Source of the DNA: Candidatus Bathyarchaeota archaeon
GTDB taxonomy: Archaea; Thermoproteota; Bathyarchaeia; JAPDIZ01
Assembly (NCBI GenBank): GCA_029259355.1
Contig: JAPDIZ010000002.1
Span: 372,001-436,000 of the forward strand
Length of the DNA: 64,000 bases
Direction: 5' to 3'
In this document: positions 43,611 through 52,807 of the stretch, one piece after another
Position numbering within the stretch: position 1 is the stretch's first letter
Layout: every line of letters begins with the position of its first letter
Position numbers and translations under genes: made by a program
Notes under the pieces: model-generated
What the model was told of the DNA's origin: nothing
Seen by the model: the letters and a program-made list of their open reading frames with translations, nothing else
Databases searched by the model: none

Positions 43611-44438
43611 TTAGCCGAGACTCTTCTTCTCGCCAGACGGCCCCCTACAGGCTTTGCCGAAGTCTGTGATGCTCAGCAGCTGCTGACCCGAAAAAACGGG
43701 TCCATCTCGGCACACGAGGAGTCCAGCGTTGTCTAGCACGCAGTGGCCGCAAATCCCCATTCCGCACTTCATCCACCTCTCCAAGCTAGCCTCCACCCAA
43801 ACCCCCCTCTCCAAGCACGTACAGACCACCTTATACATCATCTCCTCTGGCCCACAGGTGTAAACTGCATCGGGCTTGTGCTCATCCAACGCTTGGCTTA
43901 GGAAGTCGGTGACCAAGCCTCTTCTACCAGCCGAGCCATCCTCCGTCACTAGCTCGACGCAGCTACGCCCAAGCTCCTCAACGAGCTCATCAGCCAACAC
44001 GAGGTCTTGCGCAGTCTTTGCTCCATAGAGCAACACAACCTTCTCGGAACTTCTCTTCAGAGCTCGGGCTAAGGGGGCTAAGCAGGCTATGCCTACGCCC
44101 CCAGCCACGAGCAGAGCAGATTTGGCGGAGGTTGAGAAGCCCCTTCCAAACGGTCCTTTTATCCCCAGCAGAGAGCCACGCTTGAGCTGTAGGAGCGCGG
44201 AGGTAGCATCCCCCACAGCCTTGACTGTCACCCCACAGAGCTCTCCTATGTGTGATAGGGATAGGGGGATTTCGTCAACCCCTGGCACCCAGACCATAAC
44301 GAACTGACCAGGAACCGCTTCAGAGCTAAGCTCATCCCTGAAGAAGAGGGTAGCTACCTTCTCCGACCTCTTCACGATCTCAGCCACTTCTACAGCCCTA
44401 TGTGCTCCTATGCGCAATTCCCACCAACTCCTCAACAC
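43611..44438 (-). CDS. pyrK: Dihydroorotate dehydrogenase electron-transfer subunit PyrK
   Basis: The 275-residue protein has an FAD domain (PGQFVMVWVPGVDEIPLSLS), an NAD-binding domain (LLVAGGVGIACLAPLARALK) and a C-terminal [2Fe-2S] site in KCGMGICGHCVLDNAGLLVC (C-x4-C-x2-C...C). It passes electrons from PyrD to NAD. The true start may be TTG 44417, which follows a GGTGGGA site; either start overlaps pyrD. Confidence 0.92.
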   Translation of the reverse strand: MLRSWWELRIGAHRAVEVAEIVKRSEKVATLFFRDELSSEAVPGQFVMVWVPGVDEIPLSLSHIGELCGVTVKAVGDATSALLQLKRGSLLGIKGPFGRGFSTSAKSALLVAGGVGIACLAPLARALKRSSEKVVLLYGAKTAQDLVLADELVEELGRSCVELVTEDGSAGRRGLVTDFLSQALDEHKPDAVYTCGPEEMMYKVVCTCLERGVWVEASLERWMKCGMGICGHCVLDNAGLLVCRDGPVFSGQQLLSITDFGKACRGPSGEKKSLG

Positions 44439-45309
44439 TTGAGAACTCAGAGGAGTTTAGGAACTCCGCCAATCCCCGAGAGATCTCGGAGAAAACGCTC
44501 ACGCCTCTGTAGTAGACGGCGCTTCCGATCTGGACAGCAGAGGCGCCAGCCATCAAGAACTCGACAGCGTCTCGCCAAGTCGATACTCCGCCACACCCCA
44601 CCACGGGTATGTTGACGCGTTGGTAGATCTCGTAGACACACCTCAGCGCGATGGGCTTTATCGCAGGACCCGATAAGCCGCCGAAGACCGCTGAGAGCTC
44701 AGGCCTCCTCAGCTCTGGGTTTATGGCAAGCCCTCTCACCGTGTTTATAGCGACGACAGCGTCAGCTCCCGCGTCTTCAGCGATAACCGCCATCTCCGCG
44801 ATGTTGGTGACGTTTGGCGTAAGCTTTACGAAAACAGGCTTCCTTATTGCGCTTCTGACGGCCTCAACTACCTCTCTGAGAAGCTCAGGGCTCTGCCCAA
44901 ACTGTACACCCACCTTCTCCACGTGGGGACACGACACGTTCAGCTCCACCGCGTCTACGTACCTCTCCGCGTAGGCAGCAGCCTCCACATACTCTTCGAC
45001 GCTAAACCCATAGATGCTAGCTACTACTGGAACCCCTATCTCCCCAAACTCCTCCAGCTCTCTGCAGAACTCTCTTACGCCCGGGTTTGGCAAGCCCATA
45101 GCGTTCAAAAGCCCGTAGCCGAGGTCTACGAGCACAGGGCCGCTGAAGCCCTCCCTTTGCTCGACGCCCAGCGACTTGGTGACGACCGCTCCAGCACCCG
45201 CGTCGGCAACTCTCTTCAGAAGGCTTGGGGAGATTCCTAAAACTCCTGCCGCCAGCATCAAGGGGTTTTTCATGCGGATTCCGCAGAGCTCAACCTCAAG
45301 CTTCTTCAA
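44398..45309 (-). CDS. pyrD: Dihydroorotate dehydrogenase, class 1B catalytic subunit
   Basis: The 303-residue FMN enzyme oxidises dihydroorotate in pyrimidine synthesis. Diagnostic parts are AAGVLGISPSLLKRVADAGA, the catalytic-loop Cys in VELNVSCPHVEKVGVQFGQS, and FMN binding in VVGCGGVSTWRDAVEFLMAG. It starts at TTG 45309; a CATATAAGTAG TATA box 20-30 bp upstream implies a leaderless mRNA. pyrK overlaps its end. Confidence 0.94.
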   Translation of the reverse strand: MKKLEVELCGIRMKNPLMLAAGVLGISPSLLKRVADAGAGAVVTKSLGVEQREGFSGPVLVDLGYGLLNAMGLPNPGVREFCRELEEFGEIGVPVVASIYGFSVEEYVEAAAYAERYVDAVELNVSCPHVEKVGVQFGQSPELLREVVEAVRSAIRKPVFVKLTPNVTNIAEMAVIAEDAGADAVVAINTVRGLAINPELRRPELSAVFGGLSGPAIKPIALRCVYEIYQRVNIPVVGCGGVSTWRDAVEFLMAGASAVQIGSAVYYRGVSVFSEISRGLAEFLNSSEFSSVEELVGIAHRST

Positions 45310-45324
45310 CGGCTAAACCCTCGG

Positions 45325-45340
45325 TCTACTTATATGTATG
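45325..45340. promoter_or_regulatory. TATA region between pyrD and nop5
   Basis: TCTACTTATATGTATG contains a TATA-like CATATAAG on the minus strand, 16-30 bp before the pyrD TTG at 45309. On the plus strand CTTATATG lies about 55 bp before nop5's GTG, so both divergent genes may use it. Confidence 0.5.
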
Positions 45341-45389
45341 GGTGTGACTCATATTAGCGCGGTGGTTTGGTAACGAGATAATTCGTTGG

Positions 45390-46604
45390 GTGGTGTTTTT
45401 GAAGGCGTTTGTGGCTGATTCGGTTATGGGGCTGATAGCCCTAGATGACGAGGGAAGGGTTGTATCCTACCAGCTGTTCCCAAAAGACCCAGAGGAGGTT
45501 GCGAAAAAGCTCTCCCGCTTTCAGCAAGGAGAGGTTATCGGAGAGTTAGAGGCTCTTTTGAAAGCGCTTAGCCAAAGAGGGTATACGGAGTTCGTTTTCG
45601 ACAATGAAGCTGCTGCTGAAGCAGTTCGCAAAAGCCTAGGGGTTAACGCGTCATACGAGCCCTCCCATCCTGCGAGAACTAAGCTGCTCAGCGACCTAGA
45701 GCAGCTGGCTGTGGAGATGGGCTTTGCCTCCTCTCCCGAGGAGCTGGCGAGCTTCATGAGGGAAGTATCCATAGCCTCTTCGCGGCTTTTGGTGCGCGTA
45801 GAGTCTGAAAGGCGAGACCTCCTCATCGCTCAAGCCATCCAAGCCATAGATGACTTGGACAAAACCACCAACCTATTCTCCAACCGCATCAGGGAGTGGT
45901 ATGGGCTACACTTCCCAGAACTCAACAAGCTTGTTGAGCGCCACGAAACATACCTAAGGCTCGTAGAAGCTCTAGGCTCTCGAGCAAACTTCACCGTCGA
46001 AAACCTGTTGGAGGCGGGTATGCCTGAGAAGAGGGCTAAAGCCATAGCTGAAGCAGCTCAGTCCTCCGTAGGCGCTCACCTAGAGGATGAGGACATAATA
46101 CCGATTCAGATGCTTTGCTCAGAGGTTCTGAAGCTCTACGAGCTTAGAGAAGAGCTAGCTAAGTATATAGAGGCTTCTGTGGAGGAGGTTGCCCCTAACA
46201 TCACCGCCCTCGTTGGACCGCTTTTGGGCGCTAGGCTCATAGCCCTAGCTGGTGGGATAGAGAAGCTTGCGAGAATGCCCTCCAGCACCATACAGGTGCT
46301 CGGAGCTGAAAAAGCCCTCTTCAGAGCGCTGAGGACGGGGACGAAGCCGCCTAAGCATGGCATAATCTTTCAGTTCCCCATCATTCACCAAGCCCCTAGG
46401 TGGAGAAGGGGTAAGATCGCTCGCGCTCTAGCGGGCAAGTTAGCGATTGCAGCGAGAGTCGACGCCTTTACGAGGGAGAGGGTGGGGGAGAGACTTAGAG
46501 AGGAGTTTATGGAGAGGGTTAAAGAGATCAACGAGAAGTACAAGACTCCTCCGCCAAGAGCAAAGCCTAAGAAGGGGATGAGGCGTGGCCGTAGAAGTCG
46601 TTGA
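45390..46604 (+). CDS. nop5: Nop5/Nop56-58 C/D RNP core protein
   Basis: The 404-residue protein has the N-terminal domain, a coiled coil and the NOP domain: GAGMPEKRAKAIAEA-like linker, VAPNITALVGPLLGARLIAL and KALFRALRTGTKPPKHGIIF, ending in a Lys/Arg tail (KKGMRRGRRSR). It scaffolds box C/D guide RNPs for 2'-O-methylation with fibrillarin, whose gene overlaps its end by 20 bp. The start is GTG 45390 or 45393. Confidence 0.96.
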   Translation: MVFLKAFVADSVMGLIALDDEGRVVSYQLFPKDPEEVAKKLSRFQQGEVIGELEALLKALSQRGYTEFVFDNEAAAEAVRKSLGVNASYEPSHPARTKLLSDLEQLAVEMGFASSPEELASFMREVSIASSRLLVRVESERRDLLIAQAIQAIDDLDKTTNLFSNRIREWYGLHFPELNKLVERHETYLRLVEALGSRANFTVENLLEAGMPEKRAKAIAEAAQSSVGAHLEDEDIIPIQMLCSEVLKLYELREELAKYIEASVEEVAPNITALVGPLLGARLIALAGGIEKLARMPSSTIQVLGAEKALFRALRTGTKPPKHGIIFQFPIIHQAPRWRRGKIARALAGKLAIAARVDAFTRERVGERLREEFMERVKEINEKYKTPPPRAKPKKGMRRGRRSR

Positions 46605-47292
46605 GCACGAGAGGTTTAGAGGAGTTTACTGGGCTAAGCTAGAGGATGGATCTAGGAGGCTGGCTACCGAGAACTTAGCCCCAGGCAAAACCGTCTACAG
46701 GGAGAAGCTGGTTAGGTTTGGGGGAAAAGAATACAGGCTGTGGGATAGCTATAGGAGTAAACTAGCAGCCTCCATAGTCAAGGACATCTCCAACATCTAC
46801 ATAGAGCCTAGGCACAGAGTCCTCTACCTAGGAGCAGCTACCGGAACCACCGCCAGCCACGTCTCCGATATAGTTGGCAAGGAGGGGAAGGTGTTCTGCG
46901 TAGAGTTTGCGCCACGCGTCTTCAGAGAGCTCTTGAACAACGTCTGCGCTTTCCGCCAAAACATGTTCCCCATCCTCGCAGACGCTAGGTTTCCCGAAAG
47001 ATACAGGCACCTCGTTACCATGGTCGACGACATATACTGCGACATAGCTCAGCCTGAGCAAGCCAAGGTGGTGATAGCCAACGCGAGGATGTTCCTCAGG
47101 CTAGGCGGTGGCCTGCTCCTCGCGGTGAAAGCGAGGAGCATAGACGTGACCAAAACCCCCACCGAAGTATTCAGGCGCGAGATAGAGATTTTGGAGAGCG
47201 GAGGGTTTGAGGTGGAGGACGTAGCGCACCTAGAACCCTTCGACAGAGATCACGTTATGGTGGCTGCTAGGTATAGAGGTGGGGGAAGCTGA
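46585..47292 (+). CDS. flpA: Fibrillarin-like rRNA/tRNA 2'-O-methyltransferase
   Basis: The 235-residue enzyme has the SAM site VLYLGAATGTTASHVSDIVG, VFCVEFAPRVFRELL, and DDIYCDIAQPEQAKVVIANA. It is the catalytic subunit of archaeal C/D RNPs. GTG 46585 lies inside nop5, so the two subunits are translated together. Its stop overlaps the proposed CTG start of the DUF61 gene. Confidence 0.96.
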   Translation: MAVEVVEHERFRGVYWAKLEDGSRRLATENLAPGKTVYREKLVRFGGKEYRLWDSYRSKLAASIVKDISNIYIEPRHRVLYLGAATGTTASHVSDIVGKEGKVFCVEFAPRVFRELLNNVCAFRQNMFPILADARFPERYRHLVTMVDDIYCDIAQPEQAKVVIANARMFLRLGGGLLLAVKARSIDVTKTPTEVFRREIEILESGGFEVEDVAHLEPFDRDHVMVAARYRGGGS

Positions 47293-47735
47293 GGGAGAAG
47301 GTTTGGCGCAAGTTTCTTCGCGAAGAGATAAGGAAGCTCAACCAGCACCTACCAAAGCGGCGAGAATCGCTGCAAAGCGCTTTGAGCAAGGGGGATGTGG
47401 AGCTCGAAGCCGTGGATGGCTCGCAGATAGTGCTTGAGGAGAAAGACGTCAAGAAGTTAGCTGAGGAGGTTCCCAAGAGGCTCTGGAGTTCTGTCCACCT
47501 CCCGTTCATATTTCTGAGAGACCTCAGGCTCGGCCCCGGAACCTTCTACATAGTGGGTAGCGAAGCGGAAAGATTCGTGATCCACAAGCTTGTAGGAGAT
47601 GTTGAGGAAGACTTCGAGAAAGGGGTTGAGGCAAGCCCCTACATATACCGACCACAGGTACAGGAGCTTCTGAATAGGTTTAGGAGCTTAGTGGTTATCG
47701 GTTTCGGAACCGAGAACCTCGAAGCAGAGCTTTAG
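47289..47735 (+). CDS. DUF61/UPF0216 protein with apparent CTG start
   Basis: The conserved UPF0216 N-terminus (FLREEIRKLNQHLPKRRESL) is encoded upstream of the first usable TTG at 47382, and no ATG, GTG or TTG lies in frame before it. The frame is closed by TAG at 47274. The only sensible initiator is CTG 47289, forming CTGA with the fibrillarin stop and preceded by GGTGGGGG. The core continues SVHLPFIFLRDLRLGPGTFY and SEAERFVIHKLVG. About 148 residues. The function is unknown. If CTG is not used, the alternative is a truncated 117-residue product from 47382. Confidence 0.75.
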   Translation: MREKVWRKFLREEIRKLNQHLPKRRESLQSALSKGDVELEAVDGSQIVLEEKDVKKLAEEVPKRLWSSVHLPFIFLRDLRLGPGTFYIVGSEAERFVIHKLVGDVEEDFEKGVEASPYIYRPQVQELLNRFRSLVVIGFGTENLEAEL

Positions 47736-47809
47736 CAGGGCTTAAACCCTAAAAGCGAGGAACTTTTAAGCTTCTTTCGAGATTCTTTGCATAAAGCCCT
47801 CAGCGCGCG

Positions 47810-48796
47810 GTGAGCGCCTTCGTGAGGTCGGGTAGCCAGGCAGAGCGGTTGAGGCTCATGAACTCTGTGCGAGAGTCGCTCGAGCGAGGGGGTTTCATCG
47901 TCTCCGAGTACTGCGACATAAGGCCGAGCTGCTTCGACCTCGCTGCGCGTAGAGAAAAAATCAAGGTCTTGGTGAAGGTGGTGCTCACCCTCGGAAGCAT
48001 CTCGCACAAAACAGCTAGTGAGCTTAAGCACATCGCAGTTCAGCTCAGAGCCACACCCCTCTTAGTCAGCCTCTACACAGCGAAGGAGGCTATGGAGGAT
48101 GATGCGGTGTACACGAGATACGACATCTACGCGGTAACGCCTAACACCTTGGTGAATGCCGTGGAGAAGGACGTATACCCCCTCGTGGAGGCTAGGCCTG
48201 GGGGGTACTTCAGCCACCTAGACGGGGAGGCGATTAGAGAGCGAAGGCTTGAACTTAGGATGTCGATAGGGGAGCTTGCCAAGATGATCAACGCCTCTAG
48301 GAGGACTGTGTATAACTACGAGAGGAGCGGTGCTATGGCTAGCGTAGACGTAGCCATAAAGCTCGCTGAGGTTCTCGAGATCCCCGTCGCTAAGCAGATA
48401 CGGTTCTTAGAGAAGCCTCCCTTTGAGGAGGGAGAGGCCCCCCCTGCACAATCAGAGAGAGTTGCTGGGCTTTTAGCCAAGGTCGTCGAGAAGCTTGGAA
48501 AAATGGGTTTCTTCACAAGCGTGACCGAGAAAGCCCCCTTTGACTTCATAGCCTCAAACGAGGAGATCTCTGAGGAGAGGATAATCGGGGGTGTGGCCGA
48601 GAAAGCGGACAGAAACGCTGGCGAGAGGATTAGGGAAACCTCGAGCGTAGCTGAGGTTACGGAGTCAAACACCGTCTTCGTAATAGAGGACGCCAAGCTC
48701 TTAAAGGATATTGACGCCCCAGCCATCGAGTGGAAGGAGTTTAAGCACATAGAGAAGCCTGAGGAGCTTATAGAGAACATACACTCCTACAAATAA
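47810..48796 (+). CDS. Archaeal HTH-type transcriptional regulator (MJ0164/TK0539-like)
   Basis: The 328-residue protein has a nuclease-like N-domain without obvious catalytic residues and an HTH in RRLELRMSIGELAKMINASR, RTVYNYERSGAMASVDVAIK near residue 160, followed by a C-terminal regulatory half. This layout is a conserved archaeal putative regulator family. Start GTG 47810 follows a TTTTAAG-type sequence about 45 bp upstream. Confidence 0.85.
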   Translation: MSAFVRSGSQAERLRLMNSVRESLERGGFIVSEYCDIRPSCFDLAARREKIKVLVKVVLTLGSISHKTASELKHIAVQLRATPLLVSLYTAKEAMEDDAVYTRYDIYAVTPNTLVNAVEKDVYPLVEARPGGYFSHLDGEAIRERRLELRMSIGELAKMINASRRTVYNYERSGAMASVDVAIKLAEVLEIPVAKQIRFLEKPPFEEGEAPPAQSERVAGLLAKVVEKLGKMGFFTSVTEKAPFDFIASNEEISEERIIGGVAEKADRNAGERIRETSSVAEVTESNTVFVIEDAKLLKDIDAPAIEWKEFKHIEKPEELIENIHSYK

Positions 48797-49452
48797 TCCG
48801 TTAGCGCAGCGCAGCGAGTCCTTGAACCCATCCTACGCACCACAACCCAAGAGCGGCGGACTATTGGTGGGAACTCCCCCCTGCTTCTCAGCCAATCCTC
48901 CAAAAACCTAAGGGTTTTTGGATCGTGAGGGTAGCCTGAGCCAAAGTCGCCGTACTCCCTCCTAAGTCCGTCCACCAACTCATCCCTCCTCACCTTGGCA
49001 GCAATCGACGCAGCAGAAACCACTGGGTACTTAGCATCTGCTTCGTGCTCAGCCACCACCTCCACAAACGACCCCACGAGACCAGCGACCAAGCGTGCGA
49101 ATCTCTCGGTGTCTACGTCTGGGCAGTCTACGTAAGCGACATCTGGCGAAAGCCTCCTAATCACCTCAGCCATAGCCTTAGCCTCTAAGTAGTTCAGCTT
49201 CCTAAGCCGCCTACCGCTCAAGACTACACGATCTATCTCCCGTGGCCAAAGTTCCACGTACTCGATGCGGTCGGCTATGCTCTCGATCTTCTCTAAAATC
49301 TCCTCTCTCTTAGCTGGGCTTAGCTGTTTAGAGTCTCTTACGCCAGCCTCAGCAAGCTCCTCCACTCGGCTGGAGTCGATGACAACGCCTGCTACGACGA
49401 GGGGCCCTATAACTGGCCCTCTACCTGCTTCGTCTACTCCGCACACCCTCAA
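48787..49452 (-). CDS. rnhB: Ribonuclease HII
   Basis: The 221-residue RNase HII removes RNA from RNA-DNA hybrids and single ribonucleotides. Catalytic acids are in VCGVDEAGRGPVIGPLVVAG (D, E), in VAYVDCPDVDTERFARL and in EHEADAKYPVVSAASIAAKV. It starts at ATG 49452 within the end of the small gene before it, and its 3' end overlaps the convergent HTH regulator by 10 bp. Confidence 0.95.
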   Translation of the reverse strand: MRVCGVDEAGRGPVIGPLVVAGVVIDSSRVEELAEAGVRDSKQLSPAKREEILEKIESIADRIEYVELWPREIDRVVLSGRRLRKLNYLEAKAMAEVIRRLSPDVAYVDCPDVDTERFARLVAGLVGSFVEVVAEHEADAKYPVVSAASIAAKVRRDELVDGLRREYGDFGSGYPHDPKTLRFLEDWLRSRGEFPPIVRRSWVVVRRMGSRTRCAALTDYL

Positions 49453-49675
49453 GCCTTAGCAACCATCCGAGAAGCCCTATGCTCGCGTAATACGTCTCCT
49501 CGCTCTTCTCCCAAAAGAAACTGGGGGGGATGTTTCCCAAAAGTCCCAGAGGTCTGCAGCTGCTGGGGAGTAGTCTGCGAGGGGTTTTGGCCATCTCTCT
49601 CCACAGCTTGGGCACCGACTCCACATATCTGAGTACTCTCGCCCACATCTCGGACACTTCGGCGTACGACACCAC
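49421..49675 (-). CDS. Small hypothetical protein between tfb and rnhB
   Basis: The 84-residue frame starts at GTG 49675, 3 bp after the TFB stop and preceded by GGAGGTG, and overlaps rnhB by 32 bp. It is basic and Trp/Leu-rich, with no motif. The operon position and strong ribosome site favour a real gene; lack of a recognised family and the run-on into rnhB are against. Confidence 0.5.
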   Translation of the reverse strand: MVSYAEVSEMWARVLRYVESVPKLWREMAKTPRRLLPSSCRPLGLLGNIPPSFFWEKSEETYYASIGLLGWLLRLEGVRSRRSR

Positions 49676-49678
49676 CTC

Positions 49679-50656
49679 CTAAAGCTTTACGACTATGTCA
49701 AGCCTTTCCAGAAGCTCCTTGTAGCGGTTCCGGATGGTTACCTCGGTTACGCTAGCAGTTTCCGCGATCTCCCTCTGAGTCCTTCTCTCGTTAGCTATTA
49801 CGGAGGCTATGTAAGTAGCTGCTGCGGCTATTCCCGTTGGCCCCCTACCCGAGGTAAGCCTGATCGACATTGCCACCTGAAGGATCTTCTGCGCAATCGT
49901 CTCAACCTTTCCGGCTAGCCCAAGCTGGTTGGCGAACCTACTTACGTACGTCGATGGGGAAGTGGGGGGTACGAACATCTCAAGTTCTTTGACCATGAAC
50001 CTATAGCTTCTCCCGATCTCCTTCTTGGGGATCGACGATACGGATGCGATCTCGTCCAGCGTCCGGTTTACGCCACACCGCCTACACGCCATGTAGAGAG
50101 CTGCAGCGGTTACTCCTTGAATAGACCTTCCCCGTATGAGCCTTTTCTTAACAGCCTTTCTATAGATGACGCTAGCAGTCTCCAAGACGTTCTTGGGCAG
50201 GTTTAGCGCGCTGCTCATCTTCGAAAGCTCTGAGAGCGCGTAGGCGAGGTTTCTCTCCATAGCATCCGATACCCTTATCCTCCGCTGCCACTTCCTAAGC
50301 TTGAACACCTGCATCCTCTTGTCTGGGCTTAGGTTTTTGCCGTAGGTGTCGCGGTTATGCCAGTCGATCATGGTAGACAATCCCTTGTCGTGTATGGTGA
50401 AGGTTGTGGGTGCGCCGACGCGGGTTCGCTTCGCGCGCTGCTCGTCGTCGAAAGCCCTCCACTCAGGCCCCGTATCAGCTATCTTGTCGTCTACTACGTA
50501 GCCACAAGCCATGCAGACGATCTCGCCTTGGTTGTAGTCCCTGATTAAGCGAGTGCTCCCACACTCTGGGCACCTTCTCGCTCGCTCAACCACTCGGCTT
50601 AGCGCTGGCCTACTCAGCGGCTCCTCCGATACGCCCTCGTGGGCGGCATCATCCAT
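49679..50656 (-). CDS. tfb: Transcription initiation factor IIB
   Basis: TFB recruits RNA polymerase to TBP-bound promoters. The zinc ribbon [20 protein letters not shown] ... CGYV, the B-finger region, and two cyclin folds ([40 protein letters not shown]) are present. I use ATG 50656; an in-frame start at 50674 adds six residues and increases overlap with gar1. Length of 325-331 residues is normal. Confidence 0.95.
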   Translation of the reverse strand: MDDAAHEGVSEEPLSRPALSRVVERARRCPECGSTRLIRDYNQGEIVCMACGYVVDDKIADTGPEWRAFDDEQRAKRTRVGAPTTFTIHDKGLSTMIDWHNRDTYGKNLSPDKRMQVFKLRKWQRRIRVSDAMERNLAYALSELSKMSSALNLPKNVLETASVIYRKAVKKRLIRGRSIQGVTAAALYMACRRCGVNRTLDEIASVSSIPKKEIGRSYRFMVKELEMFVPPTSPSTYVSRFANQLGLAGKVETIAQKILQVAMSIRLTSGRGPTGIAAAATYIASVIANERRTQREIAETASVTEVTIRNRYKELLERLDIVVKL

Positions 50657-50918
50657 AAACTGAGCCTCTCCCAAAACCCGACCTCCTCTTCCTCGGAGGA
50701 ATTACGTAGAGGGGTTTCCCCACCAAGGATTCGGGGTTCGATACTGAGGGCTTCACAGCGATGTAGGGCCTCTTTACGGGCCCAAAAACGTCTGATACCT
50801 TGCCTACTGGTCGAAGCTTAGAGTCAACGACTTCTTGGCCAAACCTCGGTATGCTCTCAGCCCGCAGAATCAGCGACTTGGATCGAGACACGTGCAGAAC
50901 CATGCCTATGCGCCGCAA
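50649..50918 (-). CDS. gar1: H/ACA RNP protein GAR1
   Basis: The start is set at TTG 50918 ([20 protein letters not shown]) because a TATA box (CCCATATAAGTTTTT, about 50932-50946) places the RNA start there. The 89-residue product has [20 protein letters not shown] and [13 protein letters not shown], the GAR1 beta-barrel core. Its basic glycine-rich tail ([14 protein letters not shown]) resembles eukaryotic GAR1 ends. It loads and releases substrate RNA in pseudouridylation. It overlaps tfb. Confidence 0.9.
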   Translation of the reverse strand: MRRIGMVLHVSRSKSLILRAESIPRFGQEVVDSKLRPVGKVSDVFGPVKRPYIAVKPSVSNPESLVGKPLYVIPPRKRRSGFGRGSVYG

Positions 50919-51002
50919 TAAACCGCCTCGCGAAAAACTTATATGGGAAATTGTAGGGGATGCCATCCTCAACTCTAATAAACTTTGCGTTTAAGCTCGC
51001 AG

Positions 51003-51299
51003 CTATTTCTTGCCCTTTTTTCTCATCTCAACGATTTTCTTGGCGATAGCCTTCATCGCCTCCGACTTTTTGACGCTCTTTTTCACCAGAACATAGCCCT
51101 TTCTCCCCCACCAGCTTCTCGGATAAGCCGCGTCTTCGACCGCCTCTGGCTCAAGCCCAAGCTTTTCTGCTGCGCGAACAAGCTCTTGGATAGTGGGGAA
51201 ATCAACACACAAACTCTTTGGAAGCCTCCTACCCTCTTTTCTAGTTCTCCTCCTATCGATGTAGGCGATCCAGATGACGTGCTTGTCTTTGATCAACAA
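51003..51299 (-). CDS. srp19: Signal recognition particle 19 kDa protein
   Basis: The 98-residue protein has the SRP19 landmarks HVIWIAYIDRRRTRKEGRRL and AYPRSWWGRKGYVLVKKSVK. It binds 7S RNA and prepares it for SRP54. It starts at ATG 51299, 5 bp after eS8, and ends in a Lys-rich tail. Confidence 0.95.
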   Translation of the reverse strand: MLIKDKHVIWIAYIDRRRTRKEGRRLPKSLCVDFPTIQELVRAAEKLGLEPEAVEDAAYPRSWWGRKGYVLVKKSVKKSEAMKAIAKKIVEMRKKGKK

Positions 51300-51304
51300 G
51301 GGAG

Positions 51305-51691
51305 CTACTCCTTGATCAAAACCGCGTTCAAAACTCCGTTTTGGCCTGGGCGAGACGTAACCCTAGCCAAGCCGAGCTCAGTTTCGATTATCGCACCCTT
51401 GGATATGACGCCCCTTCTGTCGTAGACGACGTTGGCGGGGTTCTTCACCACCCTCAGTATCTTGGCTGGGCGCGTCTGGCTGGTCTTGGGGTCGGTTACG
51501 TTTGCTACGTCGATGCGCATCAGCCTTATCTTGAAGCTTCCTCCCCTAACCCTGTCTATCCTGATCTGCCTAGGGCCGAGCTGAGTTTCGACGAACTCAC
51601 CGCCCGCTTCGTAAGCCCTCTTCTTCCTGTAAGGCCTCGACTTACCACCTGTTCGCTTACGCTTATGTAAGTCCCAGTGCCACTGAGTCAA
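51305..51691 (-). CDS. rps8e: Ribosomal protein eS8
   Basis: The 128-residue small-subunit protein has WHWDLHKRKRTGGKSRPYRK, GGSFKIRLMRIDVANVTDPK and KNPANVVYDRRGVISKGAII, all conserved in eS8. It heads the eS8-SRP19 pair. A symmetric TTATAA near 51735, shared with hypE, is a plausible promoter. Confidence 0.96.
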   Translation of the reverse strand: MTQWHWDLHKRKRTGGKSRPYRKKRAYEAGGEFVETQLGPRQIRIDRVRGGSFKIRLMRIDVANVTDPKTSQTRPAKILRVVKNPANVVYDRRGVISKGAIIETELGLARVTSRPGQNGVLNAVLIKE

Positions 51692-51757
51692 GCCACACCA
51701 CCCGAGGCTTTGAGAAAATCCGATACTCCAAAATTATAAGCATTGCCTTGTTTTGTC

Positions 51758-52807
51758 ATGGCTGGGGATTTGGCCGTGTCCAGCGAGGAGGAGTTTGTTA
51801 CGCTGCTCCACGGAGGCGGCGGAGAGCTCATGGAGAAGCTAGTGAAGGAAGTTATCGTCTCAGCCATCTCGCGGAGGAGGGTTGGGAGAGGCGTTGGTTT
51901 AGATGAGCTCTGCGACGGAGCCACCATCAGAGTGGGCAACAGCCACTTGGTAGTCTCGATCGATGGACACACCATTGACCCTCCATTCTTCCCCGGAGGG
52001 GACATCGGCAGGCTAGCCGTCGCGGGCACCGTAAACGACGTAGCAGTTATGGGAGCTAGGCCACTGGCCATCTTGGATGCGATAATCGTGGAGGAGGGGT
52101 TTCCCATATCCGATCTGCGGAAAATCGTGGAGTCGATGAACGCTACAGCCGAGGAGGCGGAGGTAGCTATCGTAGCTGGCGACTTCAAGGTGATGCCTCA
52201 CGGCAAGGTAGACCGCATCACCATATCCACCTGTGGAGTGGGCATCGTCGAGGAGGGTTCGCCCGTACTGGACAGCGGAGCGAAGCCTGGGGACAAGGTC
52301 ATCGTATCAGGTCCCGTAGGCGATCACGGCATCGCGCTCCTAGCTGCGCGAGAGGGCTTGTCCTTCCAAACAGACTTGGTCTCGGACGTAGCCCCCATTT
52401 GGCAAACCATCGAGGCAGCGCTACGCGTTGGAGGAGTACACGCAATGAAAGACCCCACCCGGGGAGGGCTTGCCTACGCGCTCAACGAGATAGCGGAGAA
52501 GTCTGGCGTCAGCATCTGGCTGGATGAGGAGCGCATCCCGATTAGGGAAGCGGTTAGAGCAGCTTCGGAGATGCTGGGCCTAGACCCGCTAGAGGTTACC
52601 TGCGAGGGAAGGGTGGTGATGTGTGTTGATGCAGAGGTTGCGGAAGAAGTTCTCAAAGCCGTTAGGAGAACCAAGTACGGAGCTGAAGCAGAGATCGTGG
52701 GAGAAGTGCGAGAGGAGAGACCTAGCTACGTCCTGCTTAGGACTTCCGTAGGTGGTACGAGGATTGTGGAAAAACCACTCGGCGAGCCGATACCCAGAGT
52801 CTGCTAA
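51758..52807 (+). CDS. hypE: Hydrogenase maturation protein HypE
   Basis: ATG 51758 is preferred; an upstream ATG at 51743 would add MPCFV. The 349-residue AIR-synthase-like protein dehydrates a carbamoyl group on its own C-terminal cysteine to make the cyanide ligand of [NiFe] hydrogenase. The C-terminus ends EPIPRVC, the required P-R-(I/V)-C. ATP-binding parts are VVSIDGHTIDPPFFPGGDIG and MKDPTRGGLAYALNEIAEKS. An AAATTATAAG TATA box lies 20-28 bp upstream. HypA and NikR sit 29 kb away. Confidence 0.94.
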   Translation: MAGDLAVSSEEEFVTLLHGGGGELMEKLVKEVIVSAISRRRVGRGVGLDELCDGATIRVGNSHLVVSIDGHTIDPPFFPGGDIGRLAVAGTVNDVAVMGARPLAILDAIIVEEGFPISDLRKIVESMNATAEEAEVAIVAGDFKVMPHGKVDRITISTCGVGIVEEGSPVLDSGAKPGDKVIVSGPVGDHGIALLAAREGLSFQTDLVSDVAPIWQTIEAALRVGGVHAMKDPTRGGLAYALNEIAEKSGVSIWLDEERIPIREAVRAASEMLGLDPLEVTCEGRVVMCVDAEVAEEVLKAVRRTKYGAEAEIVGEVREERPSYVLLRTSVGGTRIVEKPLGEPIPRVC

